Shown piece after piece: positions 9,106-16,220 of a DNA stretch of 33,331 nt. Where the stretch lies: the NCBI GenBank assembly GCA_022486815.1, contig JAKVJW010000029.1, positions 1-33,331 of the forward strand, given 5' to 3'. This DNA comes from Prevotella sp. GTDB taxonomy: Bacteria; Bacteroidota; Bacteroidia; Bacteroidales; Bacteroidaceae. Under the pieces are notes generated by a model. The model searched no databases. It was not told the origin of the DNA and worked only from the letters and a program-made list of their open reading frames with translations. Numbering within the stretch: position 1 is the stretch's first letter; each line of letters begins with the position of its first letter. Made by a program: the position numbers and the translations under genes.

Positions 9106-9145
9106 TTTATTCTGCCCTTTTTTTCTGTAAACTAAAAATCTATTT

Positions 9146-10582
9146 ATGGCAAAAGCTAAATTATCCGAGAAAATCGGTTATGGTTTTGGTGACATGTCTT
9201 CCAGCATGTTCTGGAAAATCTTTACTTATTATCTGCCTTTTTTCTATTCTAATATCTTTGGACTGACTCTTTCTGAGGGAGCCATGCTCCTGTTGGTTAC
9301 TAAACTCTGGGATGCAGTCTTTGATCCGTGTATGGGGATTATTGCTGACCGTACAAGAACAAAGTGGGGGAAATATCGTCCTTATTTATTGTGGATGGCT
9401 ATTCCGTTTGCCCTGATGGGTGTCTTGACATTTACAGTTCCTCATTTCACCCATGGCTGGAAACTCTTCTATGCGTATGCAACCTATATCCTCATGATGA
9501 CAGTCTATAGCGGGGTCAATGTGCCCTATGCTGCCATGCTGGGTGTCATCTCTGATGATCAGCGTGAGCGGACTGTATTCTCCAGTTTCCGGATGTTTTT
9601 TGCTTTTGGCGGCAGTTTCCTTGCTCTTGCAATCTTTGAACCCGTTCGCAATTTCTTCGGAGGGGTCAGCTCGCAGACTGCCTGGATGCTTTCGATGGCC
9701 GTGATTGGCCTTATCTGTGCCATCCTTTTCTTTTGCTGTTTTTCTATGACACGTGAACATGTTGTTACGTCAGATGTCGTTAAGAGTGATGATATATCCG
9801 ACGCTTCATCCAGGAAACAGCTGGAACATGCATCTATCTGGCATGATATCAGATCATTGGTCAGCAATGTACCATGGTGGATTCTGCTGGTGGTATCTAT
9901 AGCTGCGGTGTTCTTCAGTAGTATCCGTGGTGGAACGGCTGCCTACTATTTTCAGGATTATCTTGGCAATAAAGCTCAACTCGGGCATGGTGTGGTCTTA
10001 TCCTGCGGAGCCTTTCTTGCCATTGGTGAAGTCGCTAATATGTTCGGTGTTATTTTTGCCGTACCGGTATCGAACCGCTTGGGAAAGAGTCATACTTATC
10101 TTTATGCTATGTTGATAGCAGGAATCCTCAGTGTCGTATTCTATTATCTGCCTGTCACGGTCGGAGGAGTATGGGGGATGTTGATATTACAGGTTCTAAT
10201 CAATGCTTGTTGTGGAATTACGTATCCATTGCTCTGGAGTATGTTTGCAGATATTGGTGACTGGTCAGAGTGGAAACATGGCAATTCTTCTATCGGTCTG
10301 ATTTTCTCCTCTTCTTCAATGGCCCAGAAAATAGGAGGTGCTGTAGGGAGTGCCTTGGTATTATGGCTGTTGAGTGCTTTCGGATATAAGGCTGTGCAGG
10401 GTGCTATACAGACGGCCGGGGCTGTCCATGGTCTGAACCTGATGATGAGTTGGTTCCCGGCTATTGCGTGTCTGATAGCGGTAGTGGCTGTAGCCTTTTA
10501 CCCATTGACAAACAGTCAAATGAAGAAAATCAGTGATGAATTGAAAACTCGTCGTGCTGCCAATAAGCATCTTCGGAGTTAA
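9146..10582 (+). CDS. GPH-family sugar:cation symporter (MFS superfamily)
   Basis: The 478-residue inner-membrane protein has about 12 hydrophobic segments. The glycoside-pentoside-hexuronide (GPH) motif is present in residues about 50-75 (DPCMGIIADRTRTKWGKYRPY), and the C-terminal half contains DIGDWSEWKHG, also typical of MelB-like symporters. The family moves sugars or oligosaccharides with H+ or Na+. A symporter next to a GH130 mannosylglucose phosphorylase is the arrangement known from the Bacteroides mannan pathway, so import of mannobiose or mannosylglucose is the likely task. The cation and precise sugar cannot be told from the sequence. It is the last gene of this transcript; a long inverted repeat follows it. 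Confidence 0.9.
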   Translation: MAKAKLSEKIGYGFGDMSSSMFWKIFTYYLPFFYSNIFGLTLSEGAMLLLVTKLWDAVFDPCMGIIADRTRTKWGKYRPYLLWMAIPFALMGVLTFTVPHFTHGWKLFYAYATYILMMTVYSGVNVPYAAMLGVISDDQRERTVFSSFRMFFAFGGSFLALAIFEPVRNFFGGVSSQTAWMLSMAVIGLICAILFFCCFSMTREHVVTSDVVKSDDISDASSRKQLEHASIWHDIRSLVSNVPWWILLVVSIAAVFFSSIRGGTAAYYFQDYLGNKAQLGHGVVLSCGAFLAIGEVANMFGVIFAVPVSNRLGKSHTYLYAMLIAGILSVVFYYLPVTVGGVWGMLILQVLINACCGITYPLLWSMFADIGDWSEWKHGNSSIGLIFSSSSMAQKIGGAVGSALVLWLLSAFGYKAVQGAIQTAGAVHGLNLMMSWFPAIACLIAVVAVAFYPLTNSQMKKISDELKTRRAANKHLRS

Positions 10583-10613
10583 GAAAGTCGATGAATATGA
10601 TACTGATAGTCAG

Positions 10614-10702
10614 ATAACAGGAGGATATAGGGAATGGTCTTATCTTAAAATAGTAGGATATGGCTTGAACTTATAGAAAGTAAGTCTTGATCCTCCTGTT
10701 AT
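10614..10702 (+). repeat. 13-bp perfect inverted repeat with 63-base spacer
   Basis: ATAACAGGAGGAT at 10614-10626 is matched perfectly by ATCCTCCTGTTAT at 10690-10702. The right arm is followed by AAAATTATTCTTTC, mildly U-rich. A smaller ACTTA/TAAGT pairing is possible within the spacer. It may act as a large-loop terminator for the mannoside operon or as a structured 3' end protecting that mRNA. Confidence 0.55.
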
Positions 10703-10881
10703 AAAATTATTCTTTCATGTTTATGAGATATTATGGGTCCCGGTTTTTGTAAAAAGTTTAATGTTTCCTGTTCTATACAATTTGTGATTTCTAGAGTCAT
10801 GAATATTTAGTTAATATTAAAAAAGATTTTTATATTTTGTTTTTTTTAAAGGATAAAGCTCCAAGATTACATAAAATTTAG

Positions 10882-10889
10882 TATCTTTG
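10882..10889 (+). promoter_or_regulatory. Bacteroides-type -7 box (TATCTTTG), nuo operon promoter
   Basis: TATCTTTG matches TAnnTTTG exactly and is followed by GCAGA, the common context of Bacteroides start sites. Transcription would begin near 10896, giving a leader of about 56 bases before nuoA. No perfect TTTG -33 is seen at the usual spacing; the region upstream is A/T rich. Confidence 0.75.
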
Positions 10890-10900
10890 CAGACGTTTGG

Positions 10901-10917
10901 GACAGAAGGCCTCTGTC
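10901..10917 (+). promoter_or_regulatory. Small hairpin in the nuo leader
   Basis: GACAGA (10901-10906) pairs perfectly with TCTGTC (10912-10917) around a five-base loop, within the predicted 5' leader of nuoA. It might stabilise the mRNA; no switching partner is visible. Confidence 0.4.
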
Positions 10918-10951
10918 TTTCTATTTGCAACAATAATAACGTTATAATTTT

Positions 10952-11302
10952 ATGAACTTTATCTTTTTTATTACCGTTTTGCTAACGGCCTTGACCTTAG
11001 TGGTTGGTGCTTATGTGATCGCCAAACTGATAGGGCCTCGCTCTTACAATCCGGTAAAAGGAGAACAGTTTGAGTGCGGTATTCCTACACGTGGTTCATC
11101 ATGGTTACCTATGCATGTGGGTTATTATCTTTTTGCTCTTCTTTTCTTGTTATTCGATGTTGAGACCGTTTTTCTGTATCCTTGGGCTGTGGTCGTTAAG
11201 GAATATGGAGCTCAGGCACTTCTCAGTATCGGTTTCTTCATGTTGGTATTAGTATTTGGCCTGGCTTATGCCTGGCGGAAAGGAGTGCTCGAATGGAAAT
11301 AA
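10952..11302 (+). CDS. nuoA: NADH-quinone oxidoreductase (complex I) subunit A
   Basis: A 116-residue inner-membrane protein with three transmembrane helices and the NuoA hallmark GEQFECGIPT in the first loop, followed by YYLFALLFLLFDVETVFLYPWA. NuoA is one of the small membrane-arm subunits flanking the quinone cavity. It is first in an operon that runs unbroken to nuoN. Its stop overlaps the start of nuoB by 10 bases, implying translational coupling. Confidence 0.96.
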   Translation: MNFIFFITVLLTALTLVVGAYVIAKLIGPRSYNPVKGEQFECGIPTRGSSWLPMHVGYYLFALLFLLFDVETVFLYPWAVVVKEYGAQALLSIGFFMLVLVFGLAYAWRKGVLEWK

Positions 11303-12141
11303 GAAAACCAAAAATCAAGTCTGTTCCTTACGGCGAATTCAAGGATAACGATACGCTGGAGAAACTGACAGAACAACTAAATCAGGGTGGAACAAATGTT
11401 GTCTTAGGAAATCTGGACTGGGCTATTAACTGGGGGCGTTCTAACTCCCTTTGGTCATTGACATTCGGTACTTCCTGCTGTGGAATTGAGTTCATGGCTG
11501 TAGGTTGTGCCCGTTATGACTTCTCCCGTTTTGGTTTTGAGGTTACTCGTAATTCACCGCGTCAGGCAGATATTATTATGTGTGCCGGAACAATCACCAA
11601 TAAGATGGCTCCTGTTTTCAAGCGTCTTTATGATGAAATGGCAGAACCAAAGTATGTCGTGGCCGTCGGTGGCTGTACGATCAGTGGTGGTCCTTTTAAA
11701 AGCAGCTATCATGTCGTTCGCGGAATCGACGAAATAGTACCGGTGGATGTCTATATCCCTGGTTGTCCTCCTCGTCCGGAAGCTATTTTGTACGGAATGA
11801 TGCAGTTGCAGCGTAAAGTGAAAATAGAACGGTTCTTCGGAGGTGCCAATCATAAGATGAATGCACAGGAACGCGAGGAATCAATGAATTTGAAGGGTCT
11901 TCACGGTTTGAGTAATGAAAACCTCGCTTTTGAGAAACTGCTTCATAAGGAAGAACCTATCATCGTTAAGGATGGTGTAACAAAGGAGCAGGTTGAACAA
12001 TTGGGTAAAGATCTGGATCAACTTTCTGCCAAGGAAAATGATAAGGATGAAAAGGTAGAAAATTCTGATCAACAGAAACAAACTCCAGTGACTTCTCCGA
12101 CTAAAACAAATAAGGATCAGGGTGATACTCCTGCTGCTTAA
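11293..12141 (+). CDS. nuoB: Complex I subunit B (N2 cluster), with long C-terminal tail
   Basis: NuoB carries the terminal [4Fe-4S] cluster N2 next to the quinone site. The four ligands are visible as Cys62-Cys63 (GTSCCGIEF), Cys128 (VGGCTISGG) and Cys158 (IPGCPPRPE). The start at 11293 has a good ribosome-binding site (AAAGGAG at 11279-11285) inside nuoA. At 282 residues it is longer than usual. Beyond about residue 190 there is a charged, low-complexity tail rich in Lys, Asp, Glu, Gln and Thr that is not part of the core fold. The tail may be disordered and could contact an electron-donor protein in place of the missing NADH module, but this is speculation. Confidence 0.95.
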   Translation: MEIRKPKIKSVPYGEFKDNDTLEKLTEQLNQGGTNVVLGNLDWAINWGRSNSLWSLTFGTSCCGIEFMAVGCARYDFSRFGFEVTRNSPRQADIIMCAGTITNKMAPVFKRLYDEMAEPKYVVAVGGCTISGGPFKSSYHVVRGIDEIVPVDVYIPGCPPRPEAILYGMMQLQRKVKIERFFGGANHKMNAQEREESMNLKGLHGLSNENLAFEKLLHKEEPIIVKDGVTKEQVEQLGKDLDQLSAKENDKDEKVENSDQQKQTPVTSPTKTNKDQGDTPAA

Positions 12142-12159
12142 AACTAAGGTACGCACGTT

Positions 12160-13731
12160 ATGAAACTGAATAATATAACATTTCCTTTTGATGACTTTGC
12201 TAAAGAGATGGCAAAGTTGAAGAACGAAAAACATTTCGACTACCTGGTCACGATCGTAGGTGAGGACTTCGGGGAAGAAGGTCTTGGCTGTATCTATATT
12301 CTTGAGAATACGCAGACGCATGATCGAATGTCTGTAAAACAGATAGCCAGACAAATAGGGGAGGACTATGTACTTCCGACAATTTTTTCCATTTGGCGTG
12401 ATGGTGAACTTCTGGAACGGGAGGTCTATGATTTCCTGGGTATAAAGTTCCTTGGACATCCAGACATGCGCCGCTTGTATCTGAGGAATGACTTTGATGG
12501 TTATCCTCTCCGTAAGGATTATGATATGAGCCCGGAACATAATCGCTTCCCTGAGACCGACGAACCGGAAACGGACTGGACTGAGGAATATAGTGTGAAT
12601 AAATACGGGGAGTTGGTTAAGACTACGCGCCGTCTAATTCAGCCTGATGAATTTACCGTCAATATTGGCCCTAACCACCCTTCTACGCATGGTGTGTTAC
12701 GTCTGCAGACCGTTCTGGACGGTGAACAGATCGTACATGTGCTTCCGCATTTGGGCTATATTCATCGTGGTATTGAAAAGATGTGTGAGGATTATACTTA
12801 TCCCCAGACGCTTGCTTTGACAGACCGTCTCAACTATCTGTCGGCGATGATGAACCGGCATGCACTTGTTGGCGTTATCGAAGAGGCCATGGGCATAGAA
12901 CTCAGTGACCGTATCCATTACATCCGTACGATTATGGATGAATTGCAGCGTCTGGATAACCACTTATTGTTTACAGGTTGCTGCGCACAGGATCTGAGTG
13001 CCCTTACGGCATTCCTCTATGGTATGCGTGATCGTGAGCACGTACTCAATGTGATGGAAGAAACGACCGGTGGACGTCTGATCGAGAATTATTACCGCAT
13101 AGGTGGCTGTCAGGCTGACATTGATCCGCATTTCGTACAGAACGTAAAGGATCTGTGCAAATATCTTCGTCCCATGATTCAAGAATATCTTGATGTATTT
13201 GGTGATAACGTCATCACTCATCAGCGTTTTGAGGGTATCGGACCGATGGGACTTGATGACTGTATCAATTATGCCGTTACAGGTCCTGCCGGGAGAGCTG
13301 CCGGATGGAAAAACGACGTCCGTAAATATCATCCATACGACTTATATGATAAGGTGGAATGGAAAGAGTGTATCCGTAATCATGGTGACTCTATGGATCG
13401 TTATTATGTTCATATTGACGAGATGTATCAGAGTCTGGATATTATAGAACAACTCATTGATAATATCCCGGAAGGTGATTTCTATATTAAGCAGAAACCA
13501 ATCATCCGGGTACCCGAAGGACAGTGGTATTATTCCGTAGAAGGAGCCAGTGGCGAGTTTGGTGTCTACCTTGATAGTAAAGGAGACAAAAAACCTTATC
13601 GCCTGAAGATACGTCCGATGGGATTGTCTCTTGTTGGAGCTATGGATAAAATGCTCCGTGGTCAGAAAATTGCAGACCTGATAGCTACCGGTGCTGCATT
13701 AGATTACGTAATTCCTGATATTGATAGATAA
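12160..13731 (+). CDS. nuoCD: Complex I fused subunit C/D
   Basis: The 523-residue protein is a NuoC-NuoD fusion. Residues 1 to about 135 are the 30-kDa (NuoC) domain, including FLGIKFLGHPDMRRLYLRND and GYPLRKDY. After a short linker, residues about 163-523 are the 49-kDa (NuoD) domain, starting with FTVNIGPNHPSTHGVLR and ending in LRGQKIADLIATGAALDYVIPDIDR. It builds the quinone-binding pocket with NuoB and NuoH. The NuoC domain is shorter than in E. coli. It lies 18 bases after nuoB and 2 bases before nuoH. Fused nuoCD genes also occur in E. coli and many Bacteroidota. Confidence 0.95.
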   Translation: MKLNNITFPFDDFAKEMAKLKNEKHFDYLVTIVGEDFGEEGLGCIYILENTQTHDRMSVKQIARQIGEDYVLPTIFSIWRDGELLEREVYDFLGIKFLGHPDMRRLYLRNDFDGYPLRKDYDMSPEHNRFPETDEPETDWTEEYSVNKYGELVKTTRRLIQPDEFTVNIGPNHPSTHGVLRLQTVLDGEQIVHVLPHLGYIHRGIEKMCEDYTYPQTLALTDRLNYLSAMMNRHALVGVIEEAMGIELSDRIHYIRTIMDELQRLDNHLLFTGCCAQDLSALTAFLYGMRDREHVLNVMEETTGGRLIENYYRIGGCQADIDPHFVQNVKDLCKYLRPMIQEYLDVFGDNVITHQRFEGIGPMGLDDCINYAVTGPAGRAAGWKNDVRKYHPYDLYDKVEWKECIRNHGDSMDRYYVHIDEMYQSLDIIEQLIDNIPEGDFYIKQKPIIRVPEGQWYYSVEGASGEFGVYLDSKGDKKPYRLKIRPMGLSLVGAMDKMLRGQKIADLIATGAALDYVIPDIDR

Positions 13732-13733
13732 TT

Positions 13734-14819
13734 ATGTTTGATTTTGGTATAGTAACAAGATGGTTTGATCTTTTGCTTCGTCAGACGTGTGGTCTGGGCA
13801 ACTTCTGGTCAATTTTCATCGAGTGTGTTGTCGTTCTTTTAATTATCATCACCCTGTATGCTTTGTTGGCAATCGCGTTGATATTTATGGAACGTAAGGT
13901 TTGTGCCTATTTCCAGTGCCGTCTCGGGCCGATGCGTGTTGGTCCGTGGGGAATCTTTCAGGTTTTTGCCGATGTGGTGAAAATGCTGATCAAGGAGATT
14001 TTCCCGGTGGATAAAAGTGATAAATTCTTATATTATCTGGCACCTATTCTGGTCATTACGGCTTCTATAGGTACTTTCTCTTTCCTGCCTTGGAACAAGG
14101 GCGCTGGAGTGCTTGATTTTAATGTCGGGGTATTTATGATTACAGCCTTGAGCAGCATCGGCATTATCGGTGTTTTTATGGCTGGTTGGGGAAGTAATAA
14201 CAAATATTCTGTAGTTTCAGCCCTGCGTGGTGCCATTCAGATGATTTCATACGAGATGTCATTGGGACTCTGTCTGGTTGCTGCCGTTACCCTGACGGGT
14301 ACGATGCAGGTTTCCGGCATTGTAGATTATCAGGCTCAAGGATGGTTGATCTTCCGAGCTCCGCTGCCTGCAATTGTTGCCTTCCTCATCTTCCTGATTG
14401 CAGGAAATGCAGAAGCTAACCGTGGTCCGTTCGACCTGGTTGAGGCTGAGAGTGAGTTGACAGCCGGTTATCATACAGAATATTCTGGTATGGGATTCGG
14501 ATTCTACTATTTGTCAGAATATCTGAACCTGTTCGTGATTTCCGGAATTGCTGCTACAGTATTCCTCGGTGGCTGGATGCCTTTGCATATTGGTGTTGCA
14601 GGCTTTGACCATGTGATGGATTATATTCCGGGATTTGTATGGATGCTGGGTAAGACATTTGTCTTGGTCTTCTTCCTGATGTGGATCAGGTGGACTTTCC
14701 CACGTCTGAGAGTCGACAATATTCTGAAACTCGAGTGGAAGTATTTGATGCCTCTGTCTTTGCTCAATCTTGTAGTTATGACAGTTTGTGTGGTATTTAA
14801 ACTCGGCTGGCATATTTAA
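13734..14819 (+). CDS. nuoH: Complex I subunit H
   Basis: A 361-residue membrane protein with about eight transmembrane helices. It contains the NuoH signature ERKVCAYFQCRLGPMRVGPWG near residues 50-70 and the conserved acidic loop NRGPFDLVEAESELTAGYHTEYSG. NuoH closes the quinone chamber and links it to the proton-pumping arm. It starts 2 bases after the nuoCD stop. Confidence 0.96.
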   Translation: MFDFGIVTRWFDLLLRQTCGLGNFWSIFIECVVVLLIIITLYALLAIALIFMERKVCAYFQCRLGPMRVGPWGIFQVFADVVKMLIKEIFPVDKSDKFLYYLAPILVITASIGTFSFLPWNKGAGVLDFNVGVFMITALSSIGIIGVFMAGWGSNNKYSVVSALRGAIQMISYEMSLGLCLVAAVTLTGTMQVSGIVDYQAQGWLIFRAPLPAIVAFLIFLIAGNAEANRGPFDLVEAESELTAGYHTEYSGMGFGFYYLSEYLNLFVISGIAATVFLGGWMPLHIGVAGFDHVMDYIPGFVWMLGKTFVLVFFLMWIRWTFPRLRVDNILKLEWKYLMPLSLLNLVVMTVCVVFKLGWHI

Positions 14820-14845
14820 TCAAACAATCGATAATCTACAAATTA

Positions 14846-15376
14846 ATGGATAATCATTCATATTTCGGTGGTATTGGAAATGCAATCAAGACATTGCTCC
14901 TAGGAATGAAGACTACTATACGTGAGTACTTCACACCTAAGAGTACTGAGCAATATCCTGAGAACCGCAAGACCACCCTCCATGTCTCTCCGCGTTTTCG
15001 GGGCCGTCTGGTCTTTGTGCGCAATGAGGACGAAAGCTACAAATGTGTGGCTTGTACAATGTGTGAGAAAGCTTGTCCGAACGGAACTATCAAGATCTCT
15101 CAAGAGATGGTTACTGATCCGGAAACCGGTAAAAAGAAACGTCACCTCATTGACTATCAGTATGATCTCGGTGACTGTATGTTCTGCGAGCTTTGTGTCA
15201 ATGCTTGCAATTTTGGTGCAATCAAGTTTGTCAACGATTTTGAAAACAGTGTTTTTGACCGCAGCAAACTGGTATTGCATTTGGATAAGGAAGTTTATAA
15301 GGGCGGCAGTTTGCCAAATATCATTGACGGTGGTGCTCCTTATCAGATCGGTAAGTTTAATACAAAGACTAAATAG
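14846..15376 (+). CDS. nuoI: Complex I subunit I, 2x[4Fe-4S] ferredoxin-like
   Basis: The 176-residue protein carries two complete [4Fe-4S] binding motifs: Cys67, Cys70, Cys73 and Cys77 (CVACTMCEKACP) and Cys111, Cys114, Cys117 and Cys121 (CMFCELCVNAC). NuoI passes electrons to the N2 cluster in NuoB. Because the NADH module genes are absent from the operon, this is the most exposed Fe-S subunit and the likely entry point for electrons from a soluble donor such as ferredoxin or flavodoxin. The second motif has Asn rather than the common Pro after its last Cys. Confidence 0.95.
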   Translation: MDNHSYFGGIGNAIKTLLLGMKTTIREYFTPKSTEQYPENRKTTLHVSPRFRGRLVFVRNEDESYKCVACTMCEKACPNGTIKISQEMVTDPETGKKKRHLIDYQYDLGDCMFCELCVNACNFGAIKFVNDFENSVFDRSKLVLHLDKEVYKGGSLPNIIDGGAPYQIGKFNTKTK

Positions 15377-15387
15377 TAGTAAAAGAT

Positions 15388-15909
15388 ATGGCTAATATCG
15401 TTATATTTTGCATTCTGGCTGTAGTCATTCTAGGCTCAGCTGTTTTATGCGTCATGACCAAGCGAATCATGCGGGCCGCTACCTTCTTGCTATTCGTCCT
15501 GTTTGGTGTTGCAGGTATTTATTTCCTGCTTGATTATACTTTCCTGGGAGTTGCTCAGATCGCAATTTATGCAGGTGGTATTATGATGGTGTATATCTTC
15601 GCCATCCAGTTGGTAAGCAAGGATACACTTCAGGGAATGGTTGAACGTTTTAAGGGCAGTCGCGTGGCTTTTGCCTTTTTACTATGCATGATAGGGCTGG
15701 TTACAGTGGCAGTTGTCCTCCTGAAAAATCATTTTATTGATCAGGCAGCCAGTATGGCTGATGTTGAAGTTCCTGTCAAGAAAGTCGGTTCGGCTCTGAT
15801 GGGTTCTGGTAAATACCAATACGTTCTGCCATTTGAGTTTATCTCAGTATTCCTGCTGGCTTGTATAGTAGGTGGCATTATGATAGCAAGGAAGGAGGAT
15901 AAGAAATGA
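15388..15909 (+). CDS. nuoJ: Complex I subunit J
   Basis: A 173-residue membrane protein with five hydrophobic segments and the NuoJ core FLGVAQIAIYAGGIMMVYIFAIQLV near residues 50-75. It lies in the membrane arm beside NuoA and NuoK. It starts 11 bases after nuoI, and its stop codon overlaps the nuoK start (ATGA). Confidence 0.94.
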   Translation: MANIVIFCILAVVILGSAVLCVMTKRIMRAATFLLFVLFGVAGIYFLLDYTFLGVAQIAIYAGGIMMVYIFAIQLVSKDTLQGMVERFKGSRVAFAFLLCMIGLVTVAVVLLKNHFIDQAASMADVEVPVKKVGSALMGSGKYQYVLPFEFISVFLLACIVGGIMIARKEDKK

Positions 15910-16214
15910 TACCTGTACAATGTTTTTTCGTGCTTAGTGCACTTTTATTCTTTATCGGCGTCTTTGGATTTGTGACTCGTCGCAATCTTATCGCCATGCT
16001 GATCTCTATTGAACTTGTCTTGAATTCTGTGGATATTAATTTTGCAGTTTTCAACCGCATTCTTTATCCCGGACAGATGGAAGGTTTCTTCTTCTCTCTG
16101 TTTTCTATCGGTGTAAGTGCTGCAGAGACAGCTGTTGCTTTGGCAATTATCATCAATGTTTATCGTGTTTATCATAGTGATCAGGTGAACAGCATTGAAA
16201 ATATGAAATTCTAA
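15906..16214 (+). CDS. nuoK: Complex I subunit K
   Basis: The 102-residue, three-helix membrane protein has the two conserved membrane-embedded glutamates of NuoK at Glu36 (LISIELVLNSV) and Glu74 (AAETAVALAI), which belong to the proton path. The start at 15906 is supported by a strong Shine-Dalgarno (AAGGAGGA at 15892-15899) inside nuoJ, notable because such sites are uncommon in this phylum. The coding regions overlap by four bases. Confidence 0.95.
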   Translation: MIPVQCFFVLSALLFFIGVFGFVTRRNLIAMLISIELVLNSVDINFAVFNRILYPGQMEGFFFSLFSIGVSAAETAVALAIIINVYRVYHSDQVNSIENMKF

Positions 16215-16220
16215 AAGATA

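Larger units (their letters stand above)
10583..10951 (+). other. Intergenic region: inverted repeat, promoter and leader of the nuo operon
   Basis: This 369-base gap has no convincing ORF or RNA gene. Its first third holds the long inverted repeat at 10614-10702. The middle is A/T-rich without recognisable structure. The last 75 bases contain a -7 box (10882-10889) and a small leader hairpin (10901-10917) before the nuoA start. Confidence 0.7.

Noticed and set aside
11881..12540. 219-codon open frame on the minus strand across the nuoB/nuoCD junction
   Set aside because: Antisense to two clear complex I genes. Its low-complexity hydrophobic stretches mirror the Lys/Glu-rich nuoB tail on the other strand.
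14922..15395. 157-codon + strand frame inside nuoI
   Set aside because: Shifted frame of nuoI, which has both Fe-S motifs intact in its own frame; the shifted product has no recognisable feature.
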